Source of the DNA: JBCBKL01 sp038521825
GTDB taxonomy: Bacteria > Pseudomonadota > Alphaproteobacteria > Rhodobacterales > Rhodobacteraceae
Assembly: GCA_038521825.1 (NCBI GenBank)
Contig: JBCBKL010000007.1
Span: 1 to 64,000 of the forward strand
Direction of reading: 5' to 3'
Length of the DNA stretch: 64,000 bases
Each line of letters begins with the position of its first letter. Position 1 is the stretch's first letter. Below are positions 35,494 through 43,896 of this stretch, piece by piece. The position numbers and the translations under genes were made by a program. The notes beneath the pieces are model-generated. The model made no database searches, had not been told where the DNA came from, and saw nothing but the letters and a program-made list of their open reading frames with translations.

Positions 35494-36293
35494 CAGACAC
35501 GCCTTTCCTGAAGAAGCAGCCGCTTGAGGTGAACGGACGCGACAGCGTTCCGGTACCAGGCGCTGGCAAGCGGATCATCTACAGGTGCAAGGCCCTCGGT
35601 GCATACTTCCAGCGCCCGCGCGATCCCGTTTTCATCAAGGCTTGCCCCTGCAAGCGCCGCCTCGGTCGCCTTGGCGCGCAGGGGAGTCGGGCCCATGGCT
35701 CCGAACGCGATGCGCGGGTCGCCCAAGCGGCTTGGCCCACCCGGCAACCAAGCGGCAATCGACATCACCGAAACGCCCTTTGGCCTTGTGCGGCTGACCT
35801 TGGCAAAGCGGAATTCGCCCGCTGAAATACGGGGGATGCTCACGGCAGCGACCAGGCCCGTCGCGCTGTCGCGCCGCGTCAAGAAGGACTCTAGCAGTTC
35901 GGAGCGGCCGTCCGTCCATTGTACCTCCGCATCGAGGGCAAGCAGCGCGGTTGCGAAATCGCCATAAGGGTGCGGTGCGAAGAGGTTGCCGCCCACGGTT
36001 GCCATATTGCGGATGGCCGGCCCGCCAATGGCCCGGGCTGCCGGTGCGAGAGCGCCGAGATCAGGTGAAGCGATGATGTCCGACATCGTCGCCCCCGCCC
36101 CGATCCGAATCCGGGGGCCCTCGCTGCGGATTTGGCGCAGATCGCTATCGGTCGTCCGCAGGATCCTGTCGATTCCATGAGCGCCGTAATTGACGTCCCG
36201 CATCACCAGCGTACCGCCCGCGAGATACCTTGCCCGTCCGCTCATCGCGCCAGCGGCAGCGCTCAGCGTGGAAAACGTTTCGACGCTCAGCAT
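35493..36293 (-). CDS. FAD-binding subunit of molybdenum hydroxylase (CoxM-like)
   Basis: A 266-residue flavin subunit (FAD_binding_5 plus CO_deh_flav_C). The FAD loops are RYLAGGTLVMRD and ATVGGNLFAPHPYGDFATALLAL. The Cys ligands of the PaoB-type [4Fe-4S] insertion are absent, so it differs from the flavin subunit at 200-1177. Start ATG 36293 precedes the family N-terminus LSVETFSTL; the longer frame to 36470 is not family sequence. Confidence 0.92.
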   Translation of the reverse strand: MLSVETFSTLSAAAGAMSGRARYLAGGTLVMRDVNYGAHGIDRILRTTDSDLRQIRSEGPRIRIGAGATMSDIIASPDLGALAPAARAIGGPAIRNMATVGGNLFAPHPYGDFATALLALDAEVQWTDGRSELLESFLTRRDSATGLVAAVSIPRISAGEFRFAKVSRTRPKGVSVMSIAAWLPGGPSRLGDPRIAFGAMGPTPLRAKATEAALAGASLDENGIARALEVCTEGLAPVDDPLASAWYRNAVASVHLKRLLLQERRV

Positions 36294-36294
36294 T

Positions 36295-36738
36295 TCAGGT
36301 CTCCTGTTCCATGTGCGCGCGGATCGCTTCAAAGCCCGCATCGTAAATGTTGCTGCCGACCATGTCGGCGAGGTCATCCTCCTGCCCCTTCGGCGTATCG
36401 AAGCGGCTCTCCCATTCCCAAAAGGTCTGATCACCGTCGGTGACAGGGAAGAGACGAACGTGAGCGACATAGTTGAAAAGCGGGATGGGCGTGTCGAGCA
36501 GGCAGTAGCTGTAGGTCGTCTCCAGATCCGAAAGCGTCAGCAGCTGTTCGCGCAACTCCGCCCCATCATAGAGTTTGAAACGCCGCACACAGCCGACCCT
36601 GTCCGACGAATGCCCCCGCTCAACTTGGCTCGCGGCAATGGCGGGATGCCAGCGGTCGTGGCCGTTGAAATCACGCAGCACGTCCCATACCGCCTCAAGC
36701 GGTTGATCCAGAACGGTGCTGCGGACGACTTTGACCAC
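36295..36738 (-). CDS. SRPBCC-family protein (START-like), copy A
   Basis: A 147-residue Bet v 1-fold protein of the polyketide-cyclase/SRPBCC superfamily with conserved STVLDQPLEAVWDVLRDFNGHDRWHPAI and RVGCVRRFKL segments. It is a close relative of the protein at 37248-37685 and the two flank an exported NTF2-like gene. In CO dehydrogenase clusters the SRPBCC protein CoxG assists the Mo enzyme; a binding or maturation role is possible here. No ATG fits, and GTG 36738 with an AAGGG ribosome site is the best start. Confidence 0.8.
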   Translation of the reverse strand: MVKVVRSTVLDQPLEAVWDVLRDFNGHDRWHPAIAASQVERGHSSDRVGCVRRFKLYDGAELREQLLTLSDLETTYSYCLLDTPIPLFNYVAHVRLFPVTDGDQTFWEWESRFDTPKGQEDDLADMVGSNIYDAGFEAIRAHMEQET

Positions 36739-36749
36739 GACCGGCGCCC

Positions 36750-37223
36750 TTATTTGAATTTCATGTCTGCCGGATCGAACGTGGTGACCTGAACGTACAT
36801 CAGGCCATCCTCGGTCACGTAAGCATCGGCGCCCTTGTAGGGCTCGGCCAGCCAATCGGCCTCGACCCGCCATGACACGTTGACCGTATCGCCCACCTTC
36901 TTGACCTTTTCGGCTATGAAGGTCGCACCCAGAAAACCGCCTTCTTCCCTTGGTGTACAGAAACCTGCGAAGACGTCGCCGATCGCCGCGCGTCCCTCGA
37001 CCCAGACGCCGTTCGGCAGAATGAAGAGCACCTCTTCTGGATACTGCGCCATCAGGCGGTCCCAATCGCAGGCGTTGAGCGCTTCGATATGCTCGAACGT
37101 CACCATCTCGGCGTTTGGCTGGATCTTGAGCGGCGGCAGCGTTCTGGCATGCCCATCAGCCATTGCGGGCGTGCCAAGAGCCGCAACAGCCGCAAGTGTC
37201 GAAAATGTCTTTTTCATCATCAT
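36750..37223 (-). CDS. Exported NTF2/SnoaL-like protein
   Basis: A 157-residue protein with a signal peptide (MMMKKTFSTLAAVAALGTPAMA) and an NTF2-like cone fold: HIEALNACDWDRLMAQYPEEV, GRAAIGDVFAGF and VNVSWRVEADW. The family includes small-ligand binders and cyclases without a fixed motif. Its export, in an operon of otherwise mostly cytosolic enzymes with ABC permeases, suggests periplasmic capture or modification of the substrate. It is 24 bases downstream of SRPBCC copy B. Confidence 0.85.
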   Translation of the reverse strand: MMMKKTFSTLAAVAALGTPAMADGHARTLPPLKIQPNAEMVTFEHIEALNACDWDRLMAQYPEEVLFILPNGVWVEGRAAIGDVFAGFCTPREEGGFLGATFIAEKVKKVGDTVNVSWRVEADWLAEPYKGADAYVTEDGLMYVQVTTFDPADMKFK

Positions 37224-37247
37224 TCTCCCGGTTGTCTGCTCGCAGGT

Positions 37248-37685
37248 TCAGCTTCCGAAATGCCTCTTGAGCGCGTCAAAGCCACCCTGAAAAACATCCG
37301 TTCCAATTCCGTTCACCAGCCCGTCCTCATCGCCCGGATCGCACGAAAACTCTGCCGACCATTCGACGAAACAGCGGGGTCCGTCGGTCACAGGCGTCAG
37401 CCGCAAGGTCGCGATGTAATCGCTCAACGGCATGGGGCTTTCGAGGATGGAGTAAGTGCAAAACATGTCATAGTCGCTCAGCCCCAAAAGCTGTTCACGC
37501 AAGCCGTCGCCGTTCTGAAGATGGAAGTTGCGCACACAGCCGACCTTGTCGGCCGGTAGCGCGTCCTCGATCCGGCTGTCGCGGATACGCGGGTGCCATT
37601 TTGGCAAGCCATTGAAGTCACGCACGCGCTCCCAGACCTTGTCGGCCGAGGCGTTGATGACTGAGGAGACGTAAACCCGCGCCAT
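37248..37685 (-). CDS. SRPBCC-family protein (START-like), copy B
   Basis: A 145-residue homologue of copy A: NASADKVWERVRDFNGLPKWHPRI, KVGCVRNFHLQNGDGLREQLLGLSD and a C-terminal GGFDALKRHF. The shared DFNG-WHP and VGCVR-F blocks indicate an ancient duplication within the operon. The large hydrophobic cavity of this fold usually binds aromatic or lipid-like ligands. It starts directly after the stop of the flotillin-like gene. Confidence 0.87.
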   Translation of the reverse strand: MARVYVSSVINASADKVWERVRDFNGLPKWHPRIRDSRIEDALPADKVGCVRNFHLQNGDGLREQLLGLSDYDMFCTYSILESPMPLSDYIATLRLTPVTDGPRCFVEWSAEFSCDPGDEDGLVNGIGTDVFQGGFDALKRHFGS

Positions 37686-40600
37686 CTACTTCTTGTCCTC
37701 CGACGCCTTGCCATTGCCATGCAGGCGCTTGGCTTCGTTGCCTGCGCGCGCCAGATCCTGCGCGTCACGCAGCACGCTGGACTTTGCGAGGTTCGAGCCG
37801 TCCACACCGATGTCGCTCAGCAGGCTGTCGATCATCGGGGCCTGCACCCGGTAGCGGAGGGCTGAGTTGATAACTTCGTCGGTCGGGCTGCCCCCGTCGC
37901 CGACACCAGCGCCGCCGCCGCCATTTCCACCGAAGCCGTTTCCGCCGCCGCCTACGCCACCCAGTTGCACGATCTTGATCTCATCTATCTTCTCGAGCGG
38001 TTTGACCGAAGCAGCAACGATGCCTTCGACATGCTCCAGCATCTTGCGCTTGAAGAGGCTATGCCGCGCCTCATCCGTCAGCACATTCTCGGCCTCGTTG
38101 ATGAGCTTCTGTGCCTCGGCCTGTACAGCCGCGCGGATCTTCTCAGCCTCGGCGGCGATGCGTTTCTCTTCCGCTTCCTTCTCGGCAAGCGTGACGCCAA
38201 CAGACTTGCGGCGTGCTGCCACTTCGGTTTCGGTGGCGGTCTTGACCTTCTCGGCGGCCTCGACCGCGCGTGCGCGAGCCTGTTCGGCCTCGATCGCGGC
38301 CGCGCTCTCCTCAAGCGATTTCTGATAAAGCGTGATGGCCTTCTCCATCGACGCCTCCTCGATCGTCTTCTCTCGGTCGATCTCAAGCCGACGGCGTTCG
38401 ATCTGATGACCTATGCGCGCATCATCAAGGCCACGTTCGGACGCGATCTTGGCCCGTTCCACTTCTTCTTGACTGGCGATCTCGGCTTCGCGCAGCGCCT
38501 GCACACGTGAGATTTCGAGCTGTTCGATGGCCTTCTTGCGTTCCAGCCGCCTCGCTTCGAGCTCCTGGTCGGCAAGGATCCTTTCGGCGTCGACGGTTTT
38601 TTCCTTGGCCACGCGCGCTGCCTCGATTGCCTCATCGGCAGCGATCTGAGCAGCGTCGAGGGTCTTGTTCCTCGAAATCTCCATATCGCGAATACGTTCG
38701 TCCCGCGCGATCTTCTCGACGGTAGTCTCAGCCTCTTTCTCTATACGCTGCTGTTCGATCAGGCGTCGCGAGCTGATCTCGGCCGCTTCGATGGCCTCAG
38801 TCTTCTCGATCTCGCGCGTGCGGACCTCGGTCTCTTTCGCAATCTCTGCGGCACGCGTCTTGGCCTGTTCAGAGATGCGCGCCGCGTTCACTTGCTCCTG
38901 AGCGGAGACATTGGCCACATCGACGGCACGGTTCCGCGCAATCTCCCGTTCGCGCAGGTCCTGCTCATAGGCAATTCGCTCGGCCGCAACCTTCTTCTCC
39001 TTGGCGATACGGCCGGCTTCAATAGCCTCGGCCTTGGCGATCTCGGCCGATTCAACAGCGGCTTTGCGTGCAACCTCCCGCTCGTCCGTGCGTTCCTGTG
39101 CCTCAATTCGCTCGACGCTCAGCTGCAATTCTTGTGCGATCCGGGCCTTTTCGACTGCCTCGCGGCTGGCGATCTCGGCCTGATCGATCGCTTCGTTCCG
39201 CGAGATCTCAAGCGCACGCACGCGCTCTTCCTGCGCGATCTTCTCTTTCGCCGTTTCCTCGGACGCCGCAATCTGCGCCTTGTCGAGGGTCTTCTGACGT
39301 TCGATCTCAAGCGTACGCGTCGACTGTTCCGATGCAATCCGCTCGGCCGAAAGCGCCTTTTCTCGTGCAATGCGCGCGGCTTCGGTCGCCTGTTGCGACG
39401 CGATTTCGGCCTCTTCCAGCACCTTTTGCCGTTCGATTTCCAGCGCGCGCGTCTCTCGATCGGACGAGATACGTTCGGCGTTGATGGTCTTTTCCTGCTC
39501 AATGCGCAGTTTCTCCGCCGCCTCACGGCTGGCGATCTCTGCCTCCTCGATGGCGAGGTTTCGGGCGATCTCTTTCTCTCGCGTCGACCGTTCCAGCGCG
39601 ATCCGCGCCTCTGTTATCTCTCGTTCTTGCGCGATGCGCGCCTTCTCGATCACTTCGCGGGCCGAGATATCGGCCTCGTCCACGATCCGCTGGCGCTCGA
39701 TATCCTTGGCCTGGGTCTCCTGATCCTTCGCAATCCGTGCTTCGGTCAATGTCTTTTCCTGCGCGATGCGCGCCTTTTCAACGGCCTCCTTCGCCGCAAT
39801 ATCCGCCGCCTCGGTTTCCTTCTGCGTCTTGATCCGTGTCTCGGTCAGCACCTTCTCCTGCGTGATCCGCGCCTTTTCGACCTGCTCGCGCGTCGCAATT
39901 TCAGCCTCATCAATCACGCGCTGGCGCTCGATCTCCTGCTGGCGGATCTTCTTTTCGGATGCGATGCGCGCCTCGGAGATCTGCGCGTCATTGGCGATTC
40001 GCGCCGTCTCGATCGCCTCGCGAGAGAGCAGCGAAGCCTGTTCGGCCTCTTTCTCGCGCTCTGACCGTTCGCGGGTCAGTTCAGCCCGCTGTTGCGCACG
40101 CCGGAACTCGATATCGCGCTCCTGCTCCAGCCGCGCCTCTTCGCTTTCGCGCTCGATGTTGAGCGACTGCTTTTCGGCCTCGAGGTTACGCGCTCGGATT
40201 AACAGGGCAGTCTCCTGTTCGATATCGTTGCGCAACTTGCGGCGACTTTCGATTTCTTGAATCACACTGGTCAGACCTTCGGCATCGAACCGGTTCGACG
40301 GGTTGAAGAACTGAATGTCGGTCTGGTCGATATCCGTGACCGCAACGCTTTCGAGCTCGAGCCCGTTCTTGTCGAGCCCCTGTTGTGCTGTCTCAAGCAC
40401 CTTGGCCACATAGGCATTCCTGTTCTCGTGCAGTTCCTCCATCGTCATCTCGGACGCCACCTGACGCATGGCCGAGATGAACTTGCCGGAGAGGAGCGAA
40501 TGCAGGCGCTCAGGCTCGAGCGTGCGACGCCCCAGAGTGGATGCGGCCAAACTGACGCTTGCGTGGTCCTGCTTGACCCGAACGTAGAACTCGGCGTCGA

Positions 40601-40883
40601 CGTCGACGCGCATCCGATCCTTGGTGATCAGCGCATCCTCACGCTCGCGGGTGATCGAGAGGTCGAGCGAGTTCATGTTGACTGGTGTGATGTCGTGAAT
40701 GATCGGCCAGACGAATGCGCCGCCGTCGATCACGACCTTTTCACCTAGGAACCCGGTCCTTACAAAAGCGATTTCCTTCGTTGAGCGCCTGTAGAGCCAG
40801 TTCATCACCCAGTAGAGAATGAAGATGACGATAACGGCCAGGATGAGCCAGAGAATGAGTTGTCCGATCAGTTGTCCGGTCAT
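37686..40883 (-). CDS. Giant YqiK-type flotillin with hendecad-repeat coiled coil
   Basis: A 1065-residue SPFH-family membrane protein. A membrane helix is at about residues 8-28, then the SPFH domain (36-215; FVRTGFLGEKVVIDGGAFV, LITKDRMRVDVDAEFYVRVK). Residues 286-846 are an unbroken run of about 51 eleven-residue units, nearly all ending in I, V or L. The C-terminus (VKPLEKIDEIKIVQLGG, a Gly-rich stretch, ALRYRVQAPMIDSLLSDIG) is diagnostic of the YqiK flotillin group, which is about 550 residues in E. coli. It likely forms a membrane-anchored scaffold. Its presence in a catabolic operon is unusual. Confidence 0.9.
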   Translation of the reverse strand: MTGQLIGQLILWLILAVIVIFILYWVMNWLYRRSTKEIAFVRTGFLGEKVVIDGGAFVWPIIHDITPVNMNSLDLSITREREDALITKDRMRVDVDAEFYVRVKQDHASVSLAASTLGRRTLEPERLHSLLSGKFISAMRQVASEMTMEELHENRNAYVAKVLETAQQGLDKNGLELESVAVTDIDQTDIQFFNPSNRFDAEGLTSVIQEIESRRKLRNDIEQETALLIRARNLEAEKQSLNIERESEEARLEQERDIEFRRAQQRAELTRERSEREKEAEQASLLSREAIETARIANDAQISEARIASEKKIRQQEIERQRVIDEAEIATREQVEKARITQEKVLTETRIKTQKETEAADIAAKEAVEKARIAQEKTLTEARIAKDQETQAKDIERQRIVDEADISAREVIEKARIAQEREITEARIALERSTREKEIARNLAIEEAEIASREAAEKLRIEQEKTINAERISSDRETRALEIERQKVLEEAEIASQQATEAARIAREKALSAERIASEQSTRTLEIERQKTLDKAQIAASEETAKEKIAQEERVRALEISRNEAIDQAEIASREAVEKARIAQELQLSVERIEAQERTDEREVARKAAVESAEIAKAEAIEAGRIAKEKKVAAERIAYEQDLREREIARNRAVDVANVSAQEQVNAARISEQAKTRAAEIAKETEVRTREIEKTEAIEAAEISSRRLIEQQRIEKEAETTVEKIARDERIRDMEISRNKTLDAAQIAADEAIEAARVAKEKTVDAERILADQELEARRLERKKAIEQLEISRVQALREAEIASQEEVERAKIASERGLDDARIGHQIERRRLEIDREKTIEEASMEKAITLYQKSLEESAAAIEAEQARARAVEAAEKVKTATETEVAARRKSVGVTLAEKEAEEKRIAAEAEKIRAAVQAEAQKLINEAENVLTDEARHSLFKRKMLEHVEGIVAASVKPLEKIDEIKIVQLGGVGGGGNGFGGNGGGGAGVGDGGSPTDEVINSALRYRVQAPMIDSLLSDIGVDGSNLAKSSVLRDAQDLARAGNEAKRLHGNGKASEDKK
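38346..40028 (-). repeat. 33-bp coding repeat array (hendecads) in the flotillin gene
   Basis: About 51 tandem 11-codon units without a phase break. Examples are ERQRVIDEAEI, ATREQVEKARI, AQEKTLTEARI and ERQKVLEEAEI. The units also group into a 44-residue (132-bp) higher-order repeat in which every fourth unit resembles ERQK-LEEAEI and the next resembles ASREAVEKARI, apart from one 33-residue block near residues 539-571. Confidence 0.9.
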
Positions 40884-40901
40884 GGGACCCTCCCGCGCGG
40901 C

Positions 40902-41726
40902 CTAGCGGCCGATCTTCTTGAACTTACGCGTCTGTTCGGTCAGCGCGACTTCGGTGGGCAGGCGCTCCATCGAGGAGGCGCCATAGAACCCGTGGCAATT
41001 CTTGGTGTTCTTGAGAACGAAATCGGCGTCGTCCGGCATCGCCACAGGCCCGCCATGAACGAGGATGACGGCATGCGGATTGACCGCGAGCGCTGCAGCC
41101 GCCCATTTGTCGGTCAGCGCGGGCGCCTGTTCCAGCGTCACCGCCGTTTCCGCCCCGATTGATCCGCCGGTAGTCAGACCCAGATGGACAACGATGATAT
41201 CGGCCCCGGCCTTAGCCATCGCAGTCGCGTCGTCTTCGGAGAAGACATAGGGCGTGGTTAGCATGTCCTTTTCATACGCCATCGCGATCATGTCCACCTC
41301 GAGCTGGTAGGACATGCCCGTCTCTTCGAGATTGGCCCGGAAATTGCCATCGATCAGTCCGACCGTTGGAAAATTCTGCACCCCCGAGAAACCCGCCGCC
41401 TTCACCTCGTCGAGAAATTTGTCCATCACACGAAACGGGTCAGAGGCGCAGACACCGGCAAGCACCGGCGTGTCCTTGACAACCGGCAGCACCTCGCCCG
41501 CCATTTCCATTACAACGCCGTTGGCGTCTCCGTAGGGCATAAGACCAGCAAGAGATCCTCGCCCTGCCATGCGGTAGCGTCCTGAATTGTAGATGACGAT
41601 CAGGTCAATCCCGCCCGCCTCTTCGCATTTCGCCGAAAGGCCAGTGCCAGCACCACCACCGATGACCGGCTCACCATCGGCGATCATCTTTCGGTACCTC
41701 TGCATCAGCTTGGTGCGATCGAACAT
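40902..41726 (-). CDS. Phosphoenolpyruvate-hydrolase-like TIM-barrel protein
   Basis: A 274-residue protein of the PEP hydrolase/mutase-like TIM-barrel family (PF09370 type): GGGAGTGLSAKCEEAGGIDLIVIYNSGRYR, QNFPTVGLIDGNFR and HLGLTTGGSIG. In plant Tm-1 proteins this domain is fused behind a UPF0261 domain, and in bacteria the two are often adjacent, as here where the UPF0261 domain is the gene just upstream (gap 1 base). The reaction of the bacterial pair is not established to my knowledge. Confidence 0.85.
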   Translation of the reverse strand: MFDRTKLMQRYRKMIADGEPVIGGGAGTGLSAKCEEAGGIDLIVIYNSGRYRMAGRGSLAGLMPYGDANGVVMEMAGEVLPVVKDTPVLAGVCASDPFRVMDKFLDEVKAAGFSGVQNFPTVGLIDGNFRANLEETGMSYQLEVDMIAMAYEKDMLTTPYVFSEDDATAMAKAGADIIVVHLGLTTGGSIGAETAVTLEQAPALTDKWAAAALAVNPHAVILVHGGPVAMPDDADFVLKNTKNCHGFYGASSMERLPTEVALTEQTRKFKKIGR

Positions 41727-41727
41727 A

Positions 41728-43896
41728 TCAGGCTCCTCGGCTCATGCGCGGTTTGGTGCTTTCAAAGGACCGGAAGGCTTTGACGACGAGATCGGCAAAT
41801 TCGGGATCGTTGATATTTTGGGGGACCCGAACCAGCTGGCGGTTTGCGGTCTGCCGCACCGTCTCCTCGAGCGTTCGGAACAGTGCCGCGTCCGCTTCGG
41901 GATCCCAGAACGCCTGACCGGGCGCGTCGAGCAGCGAAACACCGCCTTCCGGCAGAAAGAATCGCACCGGCGCATTCATCTGGTTGAGCTTTTCACCGAT
42001 GAAGCGTGCCATCTGAACGTTCTCTTCGACCGTTGTGCGCATTAGGGTGATCTGAGGATTGTGTTCATAGAACAGGCGGCCCTGATACTGCGCAGGCACG
42101 GTTTCGGGCGCGTTGAAGTTCACCATGTCGAGCGCCCCGCAGGCCCCGATGAACGGCTGACCGGAGGCGATGGCTGCATCGAACCGCGTCTCGTCGGCAG
42201 CAAAGACTCCGCCAGCAACCAGATCGCAGACCTCAGTCGTGGTCAGATCCAGAACACCGCTCAGCATGCCCGAAGACAGGAGCTTCTCCATCGACCGCCC
42301 GCCAGTACCCGTTGCGTGAAAGACGAGACAGTCGTAGTCATCCTCGAGCTGCGCGGTGACCTGCTGGACGCAAGGTGTCGTGACACCGAACATCGTGATG
42401 CCTATGGCCGGTTTGTCGTCCTGGGCCGCAGTTTGTCTACGACGTCCCTTGACCATCCCCGCCATTGCGTGAGCGGCGTTGCCCAGAACCTCGCGCGTGA
42501 TCGAGTTGATGCCCTGCACATCCGCAACGGCATGCATCATCGTGATATCCGACGGGCCGACATACTGGCCGGTGTTGCCTGATGCGACTGTTGAGACGAT
42601 GAATTTTGGTATGCCAACCGGAGGCACCCGAAAGCCTGGCGAGACCAGAGCGGTGCCGCCCGAACCCCCTGCCCCGATCAGGCCGGCGACGTCGTCACGC
42701 GACCGCACCCAGTTCTCGAACGCGACGGTCATGCCTGCAACTGCCGTGCCCCTGTCACCGGTAAAGACCGCCGCCGCTCCGCGTGGATGGAAGGCGGCAA
42801 CGGAATGCGGCGGAATCTCGGCCCCAGAAGGTTTGCCACTGGTCGAAAGATCGACGAGCGCCACCCTGACCTCATCGGCCTTGAGGATGTCGCGGATGAA
42901 ATGCAGCTCGTCCCGCTTGGTATCCAGCGTGCCACAAACATAGACGGTGCCGGTCTTGCGCGCATCCTTCCACTCGGCTGGTGTAGCAGCGGCCTTGGGC
43001 GCTTGAACCTCGGTTATAGTCCGTGCTGATTGCTCGATGACGCGGACCGGCACGGGTGGCGACCAGCGCGTCGGGACTTTCGGGTTCGAAAGATAGACCT
43101 GCTGCGGCCCCTTGGGCGCTTCCACCTCGACGACATTCTCAATGGGGACATCAGGCGTTTCGTCATGGGCGTGTCGCCCTACGCCCAAAAGCGCCTGCTG
43201 CAGGTCCCGATCCGCCGAGAGGACGCCCGCATCCATCACCCGGTTGATCCGGCCATTGACCATGATCGCTACCTGCTCGGCCACGGAACAGGCCACGCCG
43301 ATGTTCTGCTCGATGACCAGAACGTCGATATCGCCTTCCTGCCCCAGCCGGATCAGCATTTCGGCAACCTGATTGACGATCACAGGAGCGAGGCCCTCGG
43401 TCGGTTCGTCCATGACGAGAAGGCGTGGGTTTAAAAGTAACGCACGCCCGATGGCCAGCATCTGCTGTTCACCGCCAGACAGCTGTGCGCCGCCATTCGA
43501 CTTGCGCTCAGCCAGACGTGGAAAGGTCGAATAGATCCGCTCGATGGTCCAAGGCCCTCTTTTTTGGGCCACCAGCCGCAGGTGTTCGTCAACGGTAAGT
43601 GAGCGCCAGAGGCGGCGGCCTTGAGGGACGTAGCCAATGCCCATCCGTGCGATCTCAGATGGCCCGCGCCCGGCAAGAGACTGGCCAGCAAAACTGATAG
43701 AACCGCTCGCGACAGGCTCTAGACCCATGATGGCCTTGCAAAGCGTCGTCTTACCCATGCCATTCCGGCCAACAAGAGAGAGAACGCCATGGTCGAGGGT
43801 CAGATCGACGCCCTGCAGCGCATGGGAATGGCCATAAAAGACATTCAGGTCGCGCACCTGCAAGACCGGCGCTGAGGGTGTGCGATCACTCATCAT
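41728..43896 (-). CDS. LivF-type ABC ATPase fused to Tm-1-like (UPF0261) domain
   Basis: A 722-residue fusion. Residues 1-240 are a branched-chain-type ABC ATPase: Walker A GRNGMGKT (43-50), signature LSGGEQQ (139-145), Walker B LLVMDEP (159-165). A 70-residue linker follows, then a Tm-1-like ATP-binding domain from about 315 (YVCGTLDTKRDELHFI, GAGGSGGTALVSP, VSTVASGNTGQYVGPSDITMMHAVAD). No stop or start breaks the linker. It pairs with the LivG-like ATPase upstream (11-base overlap) and with the PEP-hydrolase-like protein downstream. Confidence 0.92.
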   Translation of the reverse strand: MMSDRTPSAPVLQVRDLNVFYGHSHALQGVDLTLDHGVLSLVGRNGMGKTTLCKAIMGLEPVASGSISFAGQSLAGRGPSEIARMGIGYVPQGRRLWRSLTVDEHLRLVAQKRGPWTIERIYSTFPRLAERKSNGGAQLSGGEQQMLAIGRALLLNPRLLVMDEPTEGLAPVIVNQVAEMLIRLGQEGDIDVLVIEQNIGVACSVAEQVAIMVNGRINRVMDAGVLSADRDLQQALLGVGRHAHDETPDVPIENVVEVEAPKGPQQVYLSNPKVPTRWSPPVPVRVIEQSARTITEVQAPKAAATPAEWKDARKTGTVYVCGTLDTKRDELHFIRDILKADEVRVALVDLSTSGKPSGAEIPPHSVAAFHPRGAAAVFTGDRGTAVAGMTVAFENWVRSRDDVAGLIGAGGSGGTALVSPGFRVPPVGIPKFIVSTVASGNTGQYVGPSDITMMHAVADVQGINSITREVLGNAAHAMAGMVKGRRRQTAAQDDKPAIGITMFGVTTPCVQQVTAQLEDDYDCLVFHATGTGGRSMEKLLSSGMLSGVLDLTTTEVCDLVAGGVFAADETRFDAAIASGQPFIGACGALDMVNFNAPETVPAQYQGRLFYEHNPQITLMRTTVEENVQMARFIGEKLNQMNAPVRFFLPEGGVSLLDAPGQAFWDPEADAALFRTLEETVRQTANRQLVRVPQNINDPEFADLVVKAFRSFESTKPRMSRGA

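Noticed and set aside
33140..36293. Carbon monoxide dehydrogenase CoxMSL
   Set aside because: The cluster layout and CoxD/E-like genes fit, but the active-site loop reads AMRGFGITG rather than the AYRCSFR of CoxL, and the Mo subunit is split.
38346..40028. Tandem 33-bp array as a possible CRISPR or satellite
   Set aside because: Units are contiguous, diverged and in frame with no unique spacers; they are coding repeats.
38892..40064. A 390-codon plus-strand frame opposite the flotillin repeats
   Set aside because: Its Leu/Phe/Arg periodicity simply mirrors the 33-bp coding repeat on the minus strand; no start context or family.
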